Shown in pieces: positions 1-9,255 of a stretch of DNA of 64,000 nucleotides. The notes under the pieces were generated by a model, which was not told the DNA's origin, ran no database searches, and was given only the letters and a program-made list of their open reading frames with translations. Source of the DNA: JBKEDF01 sp047975325 (GTDB taxonomy: Bacteria; Pseudomonadota; Alphaproteobacteria; Rhodobacterales; Rhodobacteraceae); NCBI GenBank assembly GCA_047975325.1, contig JBKEDF010000049.1:62001-126000 (forward strand). The letters are read 5' to 3'. The position numbers were made by a program, and so were the translations under genes. How positions within the stretch are numbered: the first letter of the stretch is position 1; the number at the start of each line of letters is the position of its first letter.

Positions 1-1674
1 CCGGATCCGCTGTTTCAGCTTGGCCTTCTTGGCCTGCCAGGCCCCACCGCCCAACTTGTCCAGAAGGCCCTCCTCATGGCCATAACGGCTGAGCAATTCG
101 ATATTTTCAACAGGAAGATAAAGCTTTGCTTCCTCGGCATATTCGATCAGCAGGCATTCATGCGGCGCACCAAGCGCATTGATGGTTTCCAGCCCGCGAT
201 AGCGGCCCACACCATGTTCGACATGCACCACAAGATCCCCCGGCGAAAGCGCCTCGGCATCGCGAAGGAAGTTTTCTGCCTTGCGGCGGCGTCTGGGTTT
301 GGAAATCAACCGATCGCCAAGCACATCCTGTTCGGAAATCACCGCAAGCCCGGGGGCAATGAACCCGGCTTCCAGTGGCCAGATCACCAGAAAGACCCCC
401 CCCTTGCCCGGTGGCACCTCGCGCAAATCGGCAACCGGTTTTGCGCCTTCCAGATCGTGATCTTCCAATAACCCCTTCAGCCGCTCCCGTGCGCCTTCCG
501 ACCAGGAGGCAACAACAACCTGTCGATCTTCGCGCAATGCACGAATATGATCAGAAAGTGATTTGAAAAGGCTTATGTTTTCCTGCTGTCTTTCCGGTGC
601 AAAACTGCGCCCGACACGGCCTTCCGCATCCAGCACCCCGGGCCCCGGCGATTGTGCCAGCGGCGAAAGTCGGATCACCCGGGTACCGCCCATTACTGTT
701 TCCCAGGCATCGCCATCCAGATACAGAAGCTCCGGCGCACAGGGTTTATAGACCGTATCGATCCGCCCCCGCGCCGTCATTGCCTCCTGCCGCGCCTCAT
801 ATTGATCGGCGATCCCTTCCCAGCGGGCCTGCCGCGCGGGCTCCACCTGATCATCCAGCATCACGGTGGCATCGGGAAGGTAATCGAAAACGGTTTCCAG
901 GCTTTCATGAAAGAAGGGCAGCCAATGTTCCATGCCCTGATGCTTGCGCCCTGCGCTTACCGCCTCATAAAGCGGGTCTTCCGCACCCCCCGCACCAAAC
1001 TCGATCCGGTAATTCTGCCTGAAACGGGTAATCGCGGCCTCATCCAGGATCACCTCCGAAACCGGCGCGAAATCGACCATGGAAAGTTTCTCAACCGTCC
1101 GCTGCGTCACCACATCGAACCGGCGCGCCCCGTCAAGCACATCGCCGAAAAAATCAAGCCGCACGGGTCCTTGCGCGCCCGGAGGAAAGATATCGACGAT
1201 CCCTCCCCTGATGGCATAGTCGCCGGGTTCGGCCACCTGCGATGTCAGCGCAAACCCCATGCGCGCCAGAAATCCCCTGAGCGTCCCCTCATTCACCCTG
1301 TCACCAACCCGGGCGCTGAAGGAAGACGCCGCAATAACCTTACGCGTCGGCATCCGCTGCCCTGCCGCATTCAGCGTTGTCAACAACACGAAAGGCCCCG
1401 GCACCCCCTGGGCCAACACCGCAAGGCATGCCATCCTGCGCGAAATGATATCGGCATTGGGCGAAACCCGGTCATAGGGCAGGCAATCCCATGCTGGAAG
1501 GTCAAGCACCGCAAGATCGGGGGCCATGACGGCAAGGGCCGCACGCATCGCCTCCATCCGCTTGTCATCCCGCGCGATATGAATGATCGGCGCGCCCCTG
1601 GCCGATTCCTTCGCCACAAGCCGCGCATCGAAACCCTCGGGCGCGCCGCCCAGGATGATCCTCTGCCCTGTCAT
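1..1674 (-). CDS. mfd: Transcription-repair coupling factor Mfd, N-terminal part (cut by window edge)
   Basis: Mfd removes RNA polymerase stalled at DNA lesions and recruits UvrA in the cytoplasm. The 558 visible codons read in one frame from the ATG at 1674 to base 1. Near residues 55-70 is the UvrB-like stretch AWDCLPYDRVSP, and around residues 471-538 the CarD-like RNA-polymerase-interaction domain with GDLVVHVEHGVGRY. The translocase and C-terminal domains lie outside the window (full family length is about 1150 residues). It follows the small membrane protein at 1692-2213 on the same strand after 17 nt, so the two are probably co-transcribed. The family assignment is firm; only completeness is unknown. 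Confidence 0.95.
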   Translation of the reverse strand, partial: MTGQRIILGGAPEGFDARLVAKESARGAPIIHIARDDKRMEAMRAALAVMAPDLAVLDLPAWDCLPYDRVSPNADIISRRMACLAVLAQGVPGPFVLLTTLNAAGQRMPTRKVIAASSFSARVGDRVNEGTLRGFLARMGFALTSQVAEPGDYAIRGGIVDIFPPGAQGPVRLDFFGDVLDGARRFDVVTQRTVEKLSMVDFAPVSEVILDEAAITRFRQNYRIEFGAGGAEDPLYEAVSAGRKHQGMEHWLPFFHESLETVFDYLPDATVMLDDQVEPARQARWEGIADQYEARQEAMTARGRIDTVYKPCAPELLYLDGDAWETVMGGTRVIRLSPLAQSPGPGVLDAEGRVGRSFAPERQQENISLFKSLSDHIRALREDRQVVVASWSEGARERLKGLLEDHDLEGAKPVADLREVPPGKGGVFLVIWPLEAGFIAPGLAVISEQDVLGDRLISKPRRRRKAENFLRDAEALSPGDLVVHVEHGVGRYRGLETINALGAPHECLLIEYAEEAKLYLPVENIELLSRYGHEEGLLDKLGGGAWQAKKAKLKQRIR

Positions 1675-1691
1675 GTCCTTGCCCTTCCGCC

Positions 1692-2213
1692 TCAGAGAAC
1701 CGCCGCCGTCATGTTGTGCCACATGCCCCAAAGCGCCGTCACGAAGATTGAAAATATCCCGATCCCCTGAACCATCATCCGGTGCCTTGTCAGTCGCCGG
1801 CACAGCATCTGCCCCCCGTTCACACCCGCCTCGATCTGCGCCGCCTGCCGCAGGCTCAGCGCCCCGATGACCGATATCGGCAGTGCAAGCAGAAAAACCG
1901 CCTGCGCGAATTCGACGCCATACCAGAACCCCAGGATCAGCAGGCCCGAAAGCAGGAAACTGGCAAAGCCGATCAGCCAGACCCCGGCACCCCGCGCGAT
2001 ATACATGATCCGGCGCACGTTGATCTCGAGCATCGCTTCAAGATCCGCCTGCGCCTCGCCCCCCCGTCGGCGCGCCCGTGAAACCATGTCGAAGGGAACA
2101 CCAAGGACCCAATGGCTTGCCGAGGACCAGGCCACGGCAAGCACGATCCAGAACCACAGATTGGAAAAGGATCGAAAATCGATCAGGTCGAATATGGTAT
2201 CATACCATGGCAC
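1692..2213 (-). CDS. Small four-helix membrane protein, conserved in Rhodobacterales, function unknown
   Basis: A 173-residue protein with four hydrophobic segments (about residues 16-40, 75-95, 100-125 and 148-170) and a basic, acidic loop between the first two (SRARRRGGEAQADLEAM). Relatives in Rhodobacteraceae often carry the label 'component of SufBCD complex', but nothing in this sequence resembles SufB, SufC or SufD, and no suf gene is nearby. I regard that name as unsupported. It sits 17 nt upstream of mfd on the same strand and faces away from hemB. An inner-membrane location is inferred from hydrophobicity alone. Confidence 0.75.
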   Translation of the reverse strand: MPWYDTIFDLIDFRSFSNLWFWIVLAVAWSSASHWVLGVPFDMVSRARRRGGEAQADLEAMLEINVRRIMYIARGAGVWLIGFASFLLSGLLILGFWYGVEFAQAVFLLALPISVIGALSLRQAAQIEAGVNGGQMLCRRLTRHRMMVQGIGIFSIFVTALWGMWHNMTAAVL

Positions 2214-2395
2214 GGTCTTGTTCCTGGCTCGGCCCCGGATGGCCCCGCGGGTCTTCGTCGCGCCTTTCCTACCCTTGAGGCGCGGGCATTTCCATGGCAG
2301 GCAGACAAAAATTGTTCAAACCCTCGCCGACAGGACTGCAAGGGACAGATACGCCCCGGAAAATGGGCCACTGCCGCAGCAAAGAAGGATCGAAG

Positions 2396-3400
<1,005 letters not shown>

Positions 3401-3464
3401 CCGGGCGCTTTTCCCGCCGCTTCCACCTCATTTGGGCTGGCGATCATCGGCATGGTTGCGCTAG

Positions 3465-3525
3465 ACATTGTTTCAATGTTTGCGGCGCGGGCCCCAGGCC
3501 TTGCCAGCGCCGGTTTGTATAAACC
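3465..3525 (+). promoter_or_regulatory. Two inverted repeats upstream of the acetoin-type cluster (operator candidates)
   Basis: Two symmetric elements lie in the 145-bp gap before the fused E1 gene. The first is ACATTG-TTT-CAATGT (3465-3479). The second is GGTTT-GTAT-AAACC (3512-3525), 20 bp before the start codon. Both are seen directly. That they bind a regulator is an inference; no regulator gene is adjacent. Confidence 0.4.
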
Positions 3526-3545
3526 AGAAGCCCAAAGGTTCCTTC

Positions 3546-6008
3546 ATGCCGAAGATCAAGGTGGTCGATCCCGCCGACAGGCTGCAGTCCGATGAAATCC
3601 GGTTTCGGCCCATTCCCGTCCATGCCTATGCCCATTCCTTTTCCGAAGAACTGGAGGACCGGGGGGCACCCGCCTTGCGTGAGGTCCTGCGCCATATGAT
3701 GCTGGTGCGGGAATTCGAATCCATGCTGGCATCGTTCAAATCCACCGGCAGCTATTGTGGCATCGAATATTCCTACAAGGGCCCGGCGCATCTTTCGATC
3801 GGACAGGAGGCGGCGGCGGTCGGCGCCGCGCTGGCGCTGAAACCCGAAGATCACATTTTCGGATCGCATCGCAGCCACGGTGAATTCATCGCCAAGGGAT
3901 TGGCAAGCCTTGCCGCAATGACAGATGAAAACCGCGCGAAGATCATGGAAAACCATGCCGCAGGGCGGCTTTTGCAAACGGTCCGCAAGACGTTTGGCGG
4001 CGATGGTCTGGATCTGGCGGAAACCTTCCTGCTTTTTGGTCTTCTGGCTGAAATCTTCATGCGCGAAAATGGCTTCAACGGTGGGATGGGCGGTTCCATG
4101 CATGCCTTTTTCGCCCCGGTCGGCGCCTATCCGAACAATGCCATTGTCGGCGGTTCGGCCGGTATCGCCACCGGTGCCGCCCTGCGCAAGAAACTGGGAC
4201 AGCAACCGGGGATCTGCGTCGCCAATGCCGGGGATGGATCCACCGGTTGCGGCCCGGTCTGGGAGGCGATGAATTTCGCCTCCATGGCACAGCTGACCCA
4301 GCTTTGGGACGAAACCTATCGCGGCGGGCTACCGGTGTTGTTCTTCTTCAACAACAATTTCTATGCCATGGGCGGCCAGACCCGCGGCGAAACCATGGGC
4401 TGGGACCGGCTTTCACAGATCGGGGCGGGGATCAACCCCGACCAGATGCATGCCGAAACCGTGGATGGCACGAACCCGCTGGCCGTCGCCGATGCCGTTA
4501 CGCGCAAACGCGCGCTGTTGATCGAGGGGCGTGGCCCCGCGCTTCTGGATATCGAATGCTACCGGATTTCCGGCCATTCCACGACCGATGCCAATGCCTA
4601 TCGCACGCGGGAGGAAATCAAGCTCTGGCAGGCACGTGACCCGATCACCGGTTTCGCGGCCAATCTGATCGAGGCAGGTGTCATGACTGAAGGGGATGTC
4701 ACCGCCATGCATGAATCCTGCTCCGCCAGGATCGCGGCAATTACCCGCGCCGCGGTGGATCCCGCCATCGCGCCGCCGGTGAATGTTGCGGCGGAACCCG
4801 CACTGATCGGACGGAAGATGTTTGCCGACACGTCGCACCCGGAGCCGGCGGGTGAAGTCCCGCTCCTGAAGCCCGTGGCCGAAACCGCCGCTTTCAAAAG
4901 CCTTGCGCGCAAATCCCGGTTCGGTCTCGACGAGGCGGGAAAGCCGCTTTCCGTCATGCGGATGGTAACCATCCGCGATGCGCTGAGTGAGGCCATCCTG
5001 CACCATATGACCCATGATCCCGATCTTGTCGCCTATGGCGAGGAATGCCGCGAATGGGGCGGCGCCTTCGGTGTCTATCGGGGTTTTTCCGATATCCTGC
5101 CCTATCACCGGCTGTTCAATTCCCCGATTTCCGAAGCCGCCATCGTTGCGACTGCCGTGGGTTACGCATTGGAAGGCGGGCGGGCGCTGGTGGAACTCAT
5201 GTATGGCGATTTCATCGGCCGTGCAGGAGATGAAATCTTCAATCAGATGGCCAAGTGGCATTCCATGTCGGCGGGTGAACTGAAGGTACCGGTGGTGCTG
5301 CGCGCCTCCGTCGGCAGCAAATACGGCGCCCAGCATTCGCAGGACTGGACAGGGTTGATCGCGCATATTCCGGGGCTCAAGGTTGTCTATCCCGCGACGC
5401 CCTATGATGCGAAAGGGCTGATGGCCTCGGCGCTTTCCTCTGACGATCCGGTGGTCTTTTTCGAAAGCCAGCGGCTTTATGATCAGGGTGAGGTTTTCCG
5501 CAAGGAAGGCGTGCCGACCGATTATTACCGCCTGCCCATCGGGGAGCCGGATATCAAGCGCGCAGGAAACGATGTCACGCTGCTGACCTTCGGGCCATCG
5601 CTTTACAAGGCCATCGAAGCCGCGCGACAGATGAGCGAAACCCAGGGCATCGAGGCCGAGGTGATCGATGCACGCTCGCTGGTGCCTTTCAACTATGACA
5701 AGGTCCTGGAATCGGTCCGCAGGACCGGCCATCTGCTGATCGTGACCGAGGCCAGTGAACGGGGCAGTTTTGCCATGACCGTTTCGGCCAATGTCGCGCG
5801 TTTCGGCTTTGCCGATCTCAAGGCCCCGCCCCGCGTTTTGGGGGCGCCCAACTGGATCGTGCCGGGGGCGGATATGGAAGCCACCTATTTCCCCCAGGCC
5901 GATGATATCATCGATATCGTCACCGGGGAATTCTTCCCCGAACACAAGACCAATCGCCGGGGCATTCGCGACTGGGATGATCTCGACCTTGCCCGCGCGG
6001 GCCTCTAA
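3546..6008 (+). CDS. Fused alpha/beta E1 component of a thiamine-dependent 2-oxoacid or acetoin dehydrogenase
   Basis: A single 820-residue chain carries E1-alpha (roughly residues 40-400) followed by E1-beta (roughly 460-810). The alpha half has the thiamine diphosphate motif GDGSTG followed by NNNFYAMGG; the beta half has the usual VAYGEE, GFAIGxALEG-like (AVGYALEGGRALVE) and SVGSKYGAQHSQDW stretches. The E1 would decarboxylate or cleave its substrate and pass the acyl group to a lipoyl domain. The next two genes are a free lipoyl domain and an alpha/beta hydrolase, the two parts that make up the AcoC E2-type protein of the Cupriavidus necator acetoin system, which points to acetoin or a related substrate. 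I chose the ATG at 3546 (MPKIKVVDP) with AAAGG upstream; a longer frame from 3468 lacks a ribosome site. No E3 gene is nearby. Confidence 0.88.
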   Translation: MPKIKVVDPADRLQSDEIRFRPIPVHAYAHSFSEELEDRGAPALREVLRHMMLVREFESMLASFKSTGSYCGIEYSYKGPAHLSIGQEAAAVGAALALKPEDHIFGSHRSHGEFIAKGLASLAAMTDENRAKIMENHAAGRLLQTVRKTFGGDGLDLAETFLLFGLLAEIFMRENGFNGGMGGSMHAFFAPVGAYPNNAIVGGSAGIATGAALRKKLGQQPGICVANAGDGSTGCGPVWEAMNFASMAQLTQLWDETYRGGLPVLFFFNNNFYAMGGQTRGETMGWDRLSQIGAGINPDQMHAETVDGTNPLAVADAVTRKRALLIEGRGPALLDIECYRISGHSTTDANAYRTREEIKLWQARDPITGFAANLIEAGVMTEGDVTAMHESCSARIAAITRAAVDPAIAPPVNVAAEPALIGRKMFADTSHPEPAGEVPLLKPVAETAAFKSLARKSRFGLDEAGKPLSVMRMVTIRDALSEAILHHMTHDPDLVAYGEECREWGGAFGVYRGFSDILPYHRLFNSPISEAAIVATAVGYALEGGRALVELMYGDFIGRAGDEIFNQMAKWHSMSAGELKVPVVLRASVGSKYGAQHSQDWTGLIAHIPGLKVVYPATPYDAKGLMASALSSDDPVVFFESQRLYDQGEVFRKEGVPTDYYRLPIGEPDIKRAGNDVTLLTFGPSLYKAIEAARQMSETQGIEAEVIDARSLVPFNYDKVLESVRRTGHLLIVTEASERGSFAMTVSANVARFGFADLKAPPRVLGAPNWIVPGADMEATYFPQADDIIDIVTGEFFPEHKTNRRGIRDWDDLDLARAGL

Positions 6009-6023
6009 GCAGGAGAAACTGAC

Positions 6024-6257
6024 ATGGCCACCCCCATCCTTGTTCCGCAGCTGGGCAATGAAATCACCGAAGCCGAAGTGACCTCATGGGAAGTGTCGGA
6101 AGGTGCCGAGGTCAGCCAGGGCGATCTGGTGGTGATCATTACCACACCAAAAACCGCAATCGAAATCGAAGCCCCTGCCACCGGCACATTGGCACGGATC
6201 GCCGCGGAAGAAGGCGATCTGGTCGAGGTCGGCACGACCCTGGCCGAGATCGACTGA
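6024..6257 (+). CDS. Free-standing lipoyl (biotinyl-lipoyl) domain protein
   Basis: The 77-residue product is just one lipoyl domain, MATPILVPQLGNEITEAEV to the end. The lipoylation lysine is K43 in TTPKTAIEIEAP; the usual preceding Asp of the DKA motif is Pro here. It would serve as the swinging arm that accepts the acyl group from the upstream E1. There is no subunit-binding domain and no catalytic acyltransferase domain in the chain. The start has AGGAGAAACTGAC upstream. It lies 15 nt after the E1 gene, and its TGA overlaps the ATG of the hydrolase (TGATG), so the genes are translationally coupled. Confidence 0.9.
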   Translation: MATPILVPQLGNEITEAEVTSWEVSEGAEVSQGDLVVIITTPKTAIEIEAPATGTLARIAAEEGDLVEVGTTLAEID

Positions 6258-6982
6258 TGGTCAAGGCAAGGCTGGCCGATCTGGGGGGGGCCGGCCCCCC
6301 GATCCTGCTGATCCATGGCTATGGCTCCGACAGCCTGTCCTGGTCGGCCCTGATGCCACATCTCGCGTCCTTCTGCCACGTTCATGCCATCGACCTGCCC
6401 GGCCATGGCAAGGCCCCGGCAGATGTCGGCGACGGGACACTCGACACGCTGACCAAGGCCGTGGAATTGGCAGTAACGGATCTGCCACAGCCCTTCGCCC
6501 TGCTTGGGCATTCGCTTGGCGGTGCCGTGGCCATTGCGTTGCAAAAACGAATGCCTGCCTCGGTCACCTCGCTGACGCTGATCGCCCCGGCGGGGTTTGG
6601 CAAAATCAAGGACCCCGATTTTCCCGACGACTTCGCAAATGCCGAAACGGAGGAGGAATTGCGCCCGGTGCTGCTCCGCCTTGTGACGCGGGAAAAACTG
6701 ATCCAGCCCATGCTGGCCCGTCATGTCCTTACCGGCCTCGCCGGGGCGGGCCGTCGCGAGGCGTTGCGCCAACTGGCCGTAACGCTGAAAACCATGGACC
6801 GGCTGGATTTGCCGTATCCGGCCCGGACCCGACTGATCTGGGGCGAGGATGACCGGATCATGCGCTATCCCCACCGGGTTGAGGCAATGGGCCTGGCCGG
6901 GATTTACAGATTTCCCGATTGCGGTCACCTTCCGCATGTCGAGGCGGCCGCACAGACAGCAAGGGCCATTCGTGCCTCCTGA
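6257..6982 (+). CDS. Alpha/beta hydrolase, acyltransferase-like partner of the lipoyl protein (AcoC C-terminal half)
   Basis: This 241-residue alpha/beta-hydrolase-fold protein has the oxyanion stretch LLIHGYGSD, nucleophile S86 in GHSLGG, an acid in WGEDDRI and a histidine in CGHLPHVE. In the Cupriavidus/Pseudomonas acetoin system a lipoyl domain and such a hydrolase domain are fused as AcoC, where it stands in for the standard E2 acetyltransferase. Here the same parts are two overlapping genes. I infer acyl transfer from the lipoyl domain to CoA or water; a general esterase role cannot be ruled out. It is the last gene of the three-gene unit. Confidence 0.85.
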   Translation: MVKARLADLGGAGPPILLIHGYGSDSLSWSALMPHLASFCHVHAIDLPGHGKAPADVGDGTLDTLTKAVELAVTDLPQPFALLGHSLGGAVAIALQKRMPASVTSLTLIAPAGFGKIKDPDFPDDFANAETEEELRPVLLRLVTREKLIQPMLARHVLTGLAGAGRREALRQLAVTLKTMDRLDLPYPARTRLIWGEDDRIMRYPHRVEAMGLAGIYRFPDCGHLPHVEAAAQTARAIRAS

Positions 6983-7026
6983 CACCCCGTTGCACACCTT
7001 CATACCAAGGTTAAAGGGGCACCTGT

Positions 7027-7046
7027 CCGGCAACTATAGTTGCCGG
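7027..7046. repeat. Perfect 20-bp palindrome in the convergent intergenic region
   Basis: The half-site CCGGCAACTA is followed at once by its exact reverse complement. As RNA it would form an 8-bp stem with a UAUA loop. It lies between the convergent hydrolase and carboxypeptidase genes and is followed on the plus strand by AAACAATTTTGA, not a proper U-run. A bidirectional terminator or a protein-binding site are both possible. Confidence 0.5.
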
Positions 7047-7150
7047 AAACAATTTTGATACCATCGAAATCGCGCAGCATCCACGTTACAAGATGGAAAT
7101 AGCGATATGGACGGATCAAAATCCGGTCGCTTCGCTATATATCCCGGCGA

Positions 7151-9055
7151 TCATGACCCGATGGCAAAACATTCCTGCGCGCGGGCCTGCAGCCTGCGGC
7201 AGGCAAGGTCGGCCTGTTCCCGGGTCAGCCCGACAAAATTCGCATCATACCCATCCCGACGCTTGACCACCTTGCGCAGACCGTCGCGCAGCGTGGCGCT
7301 TTCGGAAAGCGCGGTTTTCATCAGAAGGCGTTCCGCCGCACCATGCGATTGCAGGCGGCCAAGATTGATCCCCCAATGGCGCCCGCCGGAGGCAGAAACC
7401 CGCGTGACCACCTCGGGTTTGGGACGGGGGGTGACACGGGCAATCGCCGGTTGAGGCACCACTGGCGCGGCTGGTGCGGTGGCAATGACAACCGGAGGTG
7501 TGGAAGAAACAGGTTCGCTGGTGTCTTGCGTCACGGCGAGCCGGGGCTTGGGTTGCGGTCGGATCCCCGGGCCGGCCACCGGTGCCATCTCAACCGGCGC
7601 TGCTTTCGCGGCAGGTGCCAGTTCGGCAATCACTGTTTCGGGTTCTTCGGGTTCGGGGGCCGCCTTTGGACTTTCGGGCCGCACGGGCCCAATCGGCATG
7701 GCCTTGATTTCCGCAACCTCCACCTTTTTCGGAAGGACCGGCCCCGCTTCCACTTGTGCAGGGGACGGATCGGCCTTTGCAAGATCGGCCTTTGCAATCC
7801 GGGGCGGGGCCGCCTCGGGCATGGCATCAGGCTGGGGGGCAGTGCCGGTTTTCTCTTCCGCAAGGATGGCCATCCGTTCTGGCCTTGGCTGCGGACGAAT
7901 GCCCGGGCCTTCCACCGGTTCCAGTGCGGCAACGGCCACATCTTGCGGAATTTCAGGCGTGGTCTCTTCCGGGATATTGGCCGCCGCATCCACAGGTTTT
8001 TCCTCCGGTGGCGGGTCGGTTGCCGCCGCAAGTGCGCCGTCGATCCCGTCCTGCATGGCCATGACCAGTTCCGCGGCCGCCTCCGCCTGCACGGGATCAA
8101 CCGGAACAGGGCGGGCGCGCGGGCGAAGCGATCGCTTGAGCGTGGTCACAAGGCGGATTGTCTTGCCCGCCGAACGGGGATCAACCGCAGCGGTAAGGTC
8201 TGGTTTTCCGGGCTTGCGGATCGTCGCATTGCGCGGGGCCTCACGGAAACCGAGATCAAGCAGTTCCGTCATGCGCGCATTGCGTTGCGCTGTGGATTTG
8301 CCACCAAAAACCGTGGCGATAATCCGCTTGGATCCCCGTTCAGCCGAGGCCGTCAGGTTAAACCCCGCCGCCGAGGTATAGCCGGTCTTGATCCCATCCG
8401 CCCCCCGATAGGAGGCCAGGAAACGACGATTGGTATTGCGGACACGGGCAATGCCCGCATCATCCCCCTTGCGGGAGAAAATATTGTAATATTGCGGAAA
8501 ATCGAAAAACAGACGCCGCCCCATGATGGTCATGTCCCGCGCAGTGGACAAATGCCCTGCCCGGGTCAACCCATTGGCATTGCGAAAGGTCGATTGCGTC
8601 ATCCCCAGTGCCTTCGCGGTACGGGTCATGCGTTTGGCAAAGGCCGACTCGGAACCTGAGATTGCCTCACCGATGGCCGTGGCCGCGTCATTGGCCGATT
8701 TGATTGCCGCCGCGCGGATCAGATAGCGCAGCGCGATTTTCTGCCCCGCCTTCAGGCCAAGCCGCGAAGGCGGTTGCGAGGCAGCATGACGCGAGATACG
8801 AACCTTGGTATCCAGCGAAATTTCCCCCCGCTTGACTGCATCGAAGGCAATGTAAAGCGTCAGCATCTTGGTCAGGGATGCCGGATGCAGCCGGGTATCG
8901 GCATTTCGGGAATGAAGCACCTCACCGGTGCGGGCATCCATCACGAAGGCGGCATAGGGCGCAGCCAGCGCCCTCTGGCTCATCGGAAATCCGATCAGAA
9001 CCAAAAAGACCGCCAATAGCACGGTACGGGTAAAATACCCCTTGAGCGAAGCCAC
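7151..9055 (-). CDS. Serine D-Ala-D-Ala carboxypeptidase (S11/PBP5 family) with Pro-rich linker and SPOR domain
   Basis: This periplasmic peptidoglycan-trimming enzyme removes the terminal D-Ala of stem peptides. The 634-residue chain begins with a signal peptide ending ALAAPYA, then the penicillin-binding domain to about residue 280 with SLTK, SAN and KTGYTS motifs. From about 300 to 550 runs a Pro/Ala/Glu-rich linker containing a near-duplicate segment GPGIRPQPRPER / GPGIRPQPKPRL. The C-terminal 70 residues (WGINLGRLQSHGAAERLL to the end) form a SPOR domain, which binds denuded glycan at the division septum. The start is GTG at 9055 with AAGGA upstream; no ATG lies before the signal peptide. 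A 12-bp direct repeat precedes the gene. Confidence 0.93.
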   Translation of the reverse strand: MASLKGYFTRTVLLAVFLVLIGFPMSQRALAAPYAAFVMDARTGEVLHSRNADTRLHPASLTKMLTLYIAFDAVKRGEISLDTKVRISRHAASQPPSRLGLKAGQKIALRYLIRAAAIKSANDAATAIGEAISGSESAFAKRMTRTAKALGMTQSTFRNANGLTRAGHLSTARDMTIMGRRLFFDFPQYYNIFSRKGDDAGIARVRNTNRRFLASYRGADGIKTGYTSAAGFNLTASAERGSKRIIATVFGGKSTAQRNARMTELLDLGFREAPRNATIRKPGKPDLTAAVDPRSAGKTIRLVTTLKRSLRPRARPVPVDPVQAEAAAELVMAMQDGIDGALAAATDPPPEEKPVDAAANIPEETTPEIPQDVAVAALEPVEGPGIRPQPRPERMAILAEEKTGTAPQPDAMPEAAPPRIAKADLAKADPSPAQVEAGPVLPKKVEVAEIKAMPIGPVRPESPKAAPEPEEPETVIAELAPAAKAAPVEMAPVAGPGIRPQPKPRLAVTQDTSEPVSSTPPVVIATAPAAPVVPQPAIARVTPRPKPEVVTRVSASGGRHWGINLGRLQSHGAAERLLMKTALSESATLRDGLRKVVKRRDGYDANFVGLTREQADLACRRLQARAQECFAIGS

Positions 9056-9065
9056 GTCGCCGGTT

Positions 9066-9116
9066 CCTTGTCACTGCCTCTGCTGGCCCGGTTTTTTTAT
9101 TGGGCCTTGTCACTGC
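9066..9116. repeat. 12-bp direct repeat CCTTGTCACTGC upstream of the carboxypeptidase
   Basis: The sequence CCTTGTCACTGC occurs at 9066-9077 and again, identically, at 9105-9116, 39 bp apart, just upstream of the GTG start at 9055 (the gene reads leftward). Between the copies is GGCCC...GGGCC with a T-rich centre. The position suits paired regulator sites or a structured leader; the function is inferred. Confidence 0.5.
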
Positions 9117-9255
9117 AAGGGCAGAGTAGCACGAGGCCGATTCCAAGAAAACCCCGCTTGCAAAGCACTTACGGGGCCTTCTCCATCCTTTTCGGCCAAT
9201 CATGGCAGATGTTGTGCGGGCATGGTGCCCATGCACTACTTGTGGGGCAATTGGC

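Noticed and set aside
652..1770. 372-codon plus-strand frame opposite mfd
   Set aside because: Shadow of Mfd, whose UvrB-like and CarD-like motifs read cleanly on the minus strand.
4413..5945. 510-codon minus-strand frame antisense to the fused E1 gene
   Set aside because: The E1 gene has unambiguous thiamine and beta-subunit motifs; the antisense translation has none.
7343..8659. 438-codon plus-strand frame antisense to the carboxypeptidase
   Set aside because: It mirrors the Pro/Ala-rich linker of the real gene and is low-complexity Arg/Gly/Pro.
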